DNA from: Clostridium_AD sp036569345
GTDB lineage: Bacteria > Bacillota > Clostridia > Clostridiales > Clostridiaceae
DNA length: 64,000 bases
Direction of reading: 5' to 3'
Assembly: GCF_036569345.1 (NCBI RefSeq)
Contig: NZ_DATCQT010000052.1
Location: forward strand, 1 to 64,000
Position numbers and translations under genes: made by a program
The notes under the pieces: model-generated
Seen by the model: only the letters and a program-made list of their open reading frames with translations
What the model was told of the DNA's origin: nothing
Databases searched by the model: none
In this document: piece by piece, positions 60,271 to 64,000 of the stretch
Numbering within the stretch: the first letter of the stretch is position 1
Layout of the letters: each line of letters begins with the position of its first letter

Positions 60271-61848
60271 TTGAAATTACAGTATAGATTAATAATTTTT
60301 GTAAGTATTATATTATTTATTGTAATTGGTGGTATAGGAATTGTAACTTATTATCAAGTGCAGAATACCGTAGAAACTCAAATGGGAAATAATGCTATGG
60401 ACTTAGCTGTAACTATTGCGTCAATTGATATAATTGAAAAAACTTTAGCAACTTCAAAAGATTATAATACTGTTCAGAAAACTATAGAAAGCTTCAGAGA
60501 TAAAACTAGATTTAAATATATTATTGTAATTGATATGAAGGGTATAAAATATTCCTATCCTTATGGAAATTCCTTAGGCAAAAAATACGATGACGGTGGA
60601 GAAACACGAGTGATTACAAAGGGAGAATCTTATGTAGCTAAGGATAAAAATGTACTAATAACTGCAATAAGAGCCTTTGTACCCATATATTATAAGGGAA
60701 AACAAGTTGGAGCGGTTTTAGTAGGTCTTCTAACGGATACTGTATATGGTGAACTTAGTTTTTATTTGCTTTGTTTAAAGATAGCTATAGTATCTGGGCT
60801 TTTAATGGGCATAGCAGGTGCAGTCTTTTTAGCAAAACTAATAAAGAAAAGCATATTTGGATTAGAGCCAAAGGAAATTGCACTTTTACTAGGGCAAAGA
60901 GATGTAATCTTACAGAATTTAAAAAATGGAATTTTAGCTATTGATCAAGATGGAAGAATAATACTATTTAATAAAGTAGCAAAGGAAATCTTAAAACTAG
61001 ATGATGAGGATATAGGCAGAAAAAATATTACTAATATCAATCTCAATTATACAGATCAAATGATGGAAGTAATGAGGACTCAAAAGGCGGTATATAATCA
61101 AGAAATCAAAATATGTTTTGATAAGACACTTATGTGCAGTCATACCTTGTTAAAAAATTATAAAGAAGAAATTATTGGAGTTGTATCCAGTTTTCAGGAT
61201 TTAACAGAGGTTAAAGATATGGCTGAAGAATTAACTGGAATTAAAAAAATGACAAGTGCATTAAGAGCACAAAATCATGAGTTTATGAATAAGCTTCACA
61301 CTATTTCAGGACTTATACAATTAGAAGAATATGATGAAGCAGTTGAATATATTTCCCATATATCTAAGCTTCGAGGCGAAGTTTCTGATATTCTAAGCAA
61401 AAGAATAAAGAATGTACATATAGCAGGTTTGTTACTGGCTAAGTATAATAAAGCAACAGAAGCTAAGATTTCTGTAGAAATTGATCCGAATTCTTATATA
61501 GAAAATATACCTAAAGATATAACAGAAGGTGAAATTTGCTCTGTTATAGGAAATTTAATAGAAAATTCTATTGAAGAATTAGTGAAATTTGAAAATGGTA
61601 AAATTTTAATAAAATTAAATTCAGATAATGAATCACTTAGAATCAAAATTCAAGATAATGGCCCCGGAATTAAAGATAATATTAGAGATAAAGTTTTCGA
61701 ACGTGGATTTACAACTAAAAGTGGAAATAGAGGTTTTGGCCTTAGTATTGTAAAACAAATAATAGATTATGCTGGTGGAGATATAAATATTCTACAGGAT
61801 AATGGTACTACATGGGATATATTTATACCAATGAAAAGGGGTAGATAG
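60271..61848 (+). CDS. CitA/DcuS-type sensor histidine kinase
   Basis: 525-aa kinase. A membrane segment (7-27), an extracytoplasmic CACHE-type sensor domain (about 28-160), a second membrane segment (166-190), a PAS domain (about 205-310), a DcuS-type histidine box RAQNHEFMNKLHTISG (H336) and an ATPase domain (IGNLIENSIEEL, DNGPGI, GNRGFGLSIVKQII). In DcuS/CitA the sensor has R-Y-S-H-P; here the aligned segment is K-Y-S-Y-P (93-97), while the ALRVFxPIY-type arginine (R134 in AIRAFVPIY) is kept. The ligand may therefore differ from citrate or C4-dicarboxylates. TTG start after GAGGTGAG. Followed one base later by its regulator. Confidence 0.88.
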   Translation: MKLQYRLIIFVSIILFIVIGGIGIVTYYQVQNTVETQMGNNAMDLAVTIASIDIIEKTLATSKDYNTVQKTIESFRDKTRFKYIIVIDMKGIKYSYPYGNSLGKKYDDGGETRVITKGESYVAKDKNVLITAIRAFVPIYYKGKQVGAVLVGLLTDTVYGELSFYLLCLKIAIVSGLLMGIAGAVFLAKLIKKSIFGLEPKEIALLLGQRDVILQNLKNGILAIDQDGRIILFNKVAKEILKLDDEDIGRKNITNINLNYTDQMMEVMRTQKAVYNQEIKICFDKTLMCSHTLLKNYKEEIIGVVSSFQDLTEVKDMAEELTGIKKMTSALRAQNHEFMNKLHTISGLIQLEEYDEAVEYISHISKLRGEVSDILSKRIKNVHIAGLLLAKYNKATEAKISVEIDPNSYIENIPKDITEGEICSVIGNLIENSIEELVKFENGKILIKLNSDNESLRIKIQDNGPGIKDNIRDKVFERGFTTKSGNRGFGLSIVKQIIDYAGGDINILQDNGTTWDIFIPMKRGR

Positions 61849-61849
61849 T

Positions 61850-62536
61850 ATGATTAACGTTCTTATTGTTGAAGATGATCCAATGGTCAGAGAAATCAAT
61901 GAGAAATTTTTAAAAAAAGTAGAGGGATTTATATTATATGACAGTGTTAATTCACTTGAAAAGGCAAAAGAAGTTTTATTGAGTGGGAAACCTGATTTAA
62001 TATTATTAGATGTTTTTTTTCCACAGGGTAAAGGTACAGATTTATTAAAGTGGATACGGTTAGAAAATTTAAAATGTGATGTTATTTTAATCACAGCGGA
62101 TAGGAACACAGAAACAGTTGAGGAAGCCTTTCGGTATGGAGCAGTAGATTATTTAGTAAAACCATTTATATTCAATAGATTTAAAGAAGCACTGATTCAA
62201 TTTAGAAGCAGAAAGAACAGTTTCAAAAATGTCGATAGCGTTGAACAGGAAATTATAGACAAATACACCATAAAAGAGAATGCACACATAATAGAATATG
62301 ATGAATATATTGGAGATATTAAGGGATTCAATCAATATACTTATGAGAAAGTTTTAGAGGGCATAACAGATATGGAGGATAACTCTTTCACATCAGATCA
62401 GATTGCAAAAAATATCGGTGTTTCTAGAATTACTGCTAGAAGATATTTAGATTATTTAGAGAAAGAAAAAAAGCTTGTTATTGAAATGGAATATGGTAAG
62501 GTAGGTCGGCCTAAAAATAAATATAAAATAAAGTAA
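61850..62536 (+). CDS. CitB/DcuR-family response regulator
   Basis: 228-aa response regulator. Receiver with EDD (8-10), phospho-acceptor D54 (ILLDVFFP) and K104-type VKPF motif; a C-terminal DNA-binding domain with SDQIAKNIGVSRITARRYLDYLE as the helix-turn-helix (about 176-200), typical of the CitB/DcuR/MalR class. It likely controls the upstream electron-transfer genes or a dicarboxylate pathway elsewhere; targets cannot be read. A 20-bp terminator includes its stop codon. Confidence 0.9.
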   Translation: MINVLIVEDDPMVREINEKFLKKVEGFILYDSVNSLEKAKEVLLSGKPDLILLDVFFPQGKGTDLLKWIRLENLKCDVILITADRNTETVEEAFRYGAVDYLVKPFIFNRFKEALIQFRSRKNSFKNVDSVEQEIIDKYTIKENAHIIEYDEYIGDIKGFNQYTYEKVLEGITDMEDNSFTSDQIAKNIGVSRITARRYLDYLEKEKKLVIEMEYGKVGRPKNKYKIK

Positions 62537-62578
62537 GAATATTAGTACATTTTAATATGTACTAATATTCTTACTTTA
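62531..62578. terminator. Strong terminator between convergent genes
   Basis: A perfect 20-bp stem (62531-62550 and 62557-62576) with a 6-base loop, overlapping the response-regulator stop codon and lying 47 bases from the end of the convergent gene. Confidence 0.9.
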
Positions 62579-62622
62579 ATACTGAGGTTATTAGAAAAAC
62601 ATTTTTAGATCTTTATTAGTCA

Positions 62623-63798
62623 CTAAAATTCCTCAGTTTCTAATTTAAATCCTTCTATAAAAATATCCTCCTCAATTTCAATAAGCAGACATCTTCTCCC
62701 ATCCTTATTTCTTACCTGCTTAACTGAATTTAGATCTTTAGGCGTTAAGGTAATAGTTGCAATATCACTAGTGATTTTGATGGACTTAGAATTAAATTCA
62801 GGTACAATATTATTTATTTTAAAGTCATATTTGCTACCACAAGTTCCTTCAAAAGCAGTTTCTGTGTCGCATATAATTTCTGCCCCACAATTATTAAGAA
62901 TATTTTCAACATCGTGAACTCCAAGAACAGGAGTTTCACCATCTTCAAATTGCTCAGAAAGTTCATGTATATTAGCATAAATATCCTGCATAAGTTCAGG
63001 TTTTATCTTTTCTCCAATTATGGATTTTAGTATATCACCAAAGCAATTTTTTTCGTCTTCAGCAGTAAATTTGAAACCACAGTTAAGAACATTCTCAATA
63101 AAGGAGGTGTTTAGTTCCTTAGGTTTCGAAGCATAATATAAAATTTTATTAATATCCGAATACCCACTAGTAAGACTAGGGAACATGAAGCCTTCTAGTG
63201 GAGCATTAAGATTAATAACTGAGTCTAAAGCAGAATTTGCTTTGAATTCCTTATCAGTATAGTCAAATTTTAAAGTTCTCTTTGGAATATCTATTTTATT
63301 TACACTTGATAAAATAAAATTAAAGGCTTGGACAGCATCATCGATACTTTCATTAGCATCCATATTTTTGTGACTCGAGCCTAACCAGTATTCAGCTTTA
63401 ATAAAAGTAACAACTACATCAGTTTCATATTTATAGTTAGCTGCAATTTTTTCAATAACTTTATTAATATGACTTTCAATTTCATTTTTGTTATTAGTTT
63501 TTAAAGCATTTGATAAATATTTTTGAGTGTTATTTTTATCTTCAATATTTTGAAATTCTAACTCGAATATTTTGGTATCAAGGGCGCCAGTAAGTACTTT
63601 TTTAAAATTCCCTAGAAACAATTCTTTTTTATCCATATCCATTCTATCAAAGTAATCAAACTCTGAATGGATAACTGCCTCATAATCAATTAGCACATTA
63701 TCCTTTTTTAGATATACACTATAGATTTCCTGGATTTTCATCATTCCACTATCTAACTTAAATTCTTTTCTTATGTCAGCCAATTCTTTTTTATTCAT
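62623..63798 (-). CDS. DUF4317 family protein
   Basis: 391-aa soluble protein of the DUF4317 family, function unknown. The N-terminus KKELADIRKEFKLDSGMMKIQEIY and the ELFLGNFKKVLTGALDTKIFELEFQ segment are characteristic. No membrane segment, no known catalytic motif. Two adjacent ATG codons (63801 and 63798) follow AAGAGGT; the second has the better spacing. Common in clostridia as a single gene, as here. Confidence 0.8.
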   Translation of the reverse strand: MNKKELADIRKEFKLDSGMMKIQEIYSVYLKKDNVLIDYEAVIHSEFDYFDRMDMDKKELFLGNFKKVLTGALDTKIFELEFQNIEDKNNTQKYLSNALKTNNKNEIESHINKVIEKIAANYKYETDVVVTFIKAEYWLGSSHKNMDANESIDDAVQAFNFILSSVNKIDIPKRTLKFDYTDKEFKANSALDSVINLNAPLEGFMFPSLTSGYSDINKILYYASKPKELNTSFIENVLNCGFKFTAEDEKNCFGDILKSIIGEKIKPELMQDIYANIHELSEQFEDGETPVLGVHDVENILNNCGAEIICDTETAFEGTCGSKYDFKINNIVPEFNSKSIKITSDIATITLTPKDLNSVKQVRNKDGRRCLLIEIEEDIFIEGFKLETEEF

Positions 63799-63893
63799 CA
63801 TTAAACCTCTTTTCACTGTTATTTATAGTCAAATTATAACACATAATTATGGATTTAAATGATAAAAATTCCTATATTAAATAATAATAACTA

Positions 63894-63922
63894 TTGACAG
63901 ATTATCATTACTATGTTAGTAT
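63894..63922 (+). promoter_or_regulatory. Promoter at the right edge with a Fur-box-like site
   Basis: TTGACA (63894-63899), a 17-bp spacer and TAGTAT (63917-63922) face out of the window. The spacer begins with GATTATCATTA (63900-63910), close to the half-box GATAATCATTATC of Fur. The gene it drives lies beyond 64000; no start codon with a ribosome binding site is visible before the edge. Confidence 0.55.
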
Positions 63923-64000
63923 TTAAATATAAGAAGCGCAACTTATCATATATTTAGTAAAATCTTTAAACAAAATTTGATACCCCCAACGAGTTAATAT

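Noticed and set aside
1..64000. CRISPR arrays, prophage, insertion sequences, tRNA and rRNA genes
   Set aside because: I saw no regularly spaced repeats, transposase or phage genes, or cloverleaf/rRNA signatures; short inverted repeats are explained as terminators or leaders.

Overview
The window is low-GC, densely coded and carries spoIIGA, sigE, sigK, spoIVA, a YmxH/YlmC-type gene, ireB, ruvX and a Pho regulon, mostly with AGGAGG-type ribosome binding sites. From established knowledge of Firmicutes gene order this is the chromosome of a spore-forming anaerobe of the genus Clostridium sensu stricto. The order alaS-ireB-ruvX-DUF1292-fur-typA-trmR-U32-udk-PBP-sigK-pilT-ftsA-ftsZ-spoIIGA-sigE-ymxH-nrdR-pgeF-phoPR-pst resembles that of C. 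acetobutylicum. The species is not determinable by eye. I see no rRNA, tRNA, CRISPR array, prophage or insertion sequence.

Layout. 1-4.1 kb: an AEC transporter, a SufS-like class V aminotransferase and hisS. 4.3-8.2 kb: an iscR-iscS-iscU-mnmA operon for Fe-S clusters and tRNA thiolation, then a second IscU paralogue behind a strong terminator. 8.2-11 kb: a GH3 lipoprotein, a PRC-barrel protein and an AI-2E family membrane protein. 11-20.7 kb: an alaS T-box and alaS, the ireB/ruvX/DUF1292 trio, fur, typA, and a tRNA wobble-uridine modification set (trmR, trhP-like) with udk. 20.7-30 kb: a penicillin-binding protein, sigK, pilT, ftsA-ftsZ, spoIIGA-sigE, ymxH and nrdR. 30-39 kb: pgeF, phoP-phoR and a complete pst-phoU operon with four Pho boxes at an 11-bp period, plus a second PstS-like lipoprotein. 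39-48 kb: a DUF512 protein, der, gpsA, spoIVA, ogt, a radical-SAM DNA-repair pair and small unknown genes. 48-51.8 kb: a class III aminotransferase, a large U32 protein and a DUF3243 gene broken by an in-frame TGA.

52-62.5 kb is the most unusual part. A type II NADH dehydrogenase fused to a DoxX-like membrane domain is followed by a polyprenyl diphosphate synthase, UbiD, UbiA and UbiX homologues, an ABC ATPase and permease without a binding protein, a small lipoprotein with an FMN-binding domain and flavinylation motif, and a CitA/DcuS-type two-component system. In part composition (NDH-2, polyprenyl synthase, prenyltransferase, transporter, FMN lipoprotein) it resembles the flavin-based extracellular electron transfer locus known from Listeria. 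It differs by carrying a prenylated-FMN decarboxylase pair and the fused dehydrogenase. I infer a membrane-quinone electron-export or respiratory module in an otherwise fermentative lineage.

Other points worth checking: sigG is missing from its usual place after sigE; several leaders carry terminator-like hairpins directly before or over a ribosome binding site (hisS, PBP, typA, the SufS-like gene); and a Fur-box-like promoter runs off the right edge.
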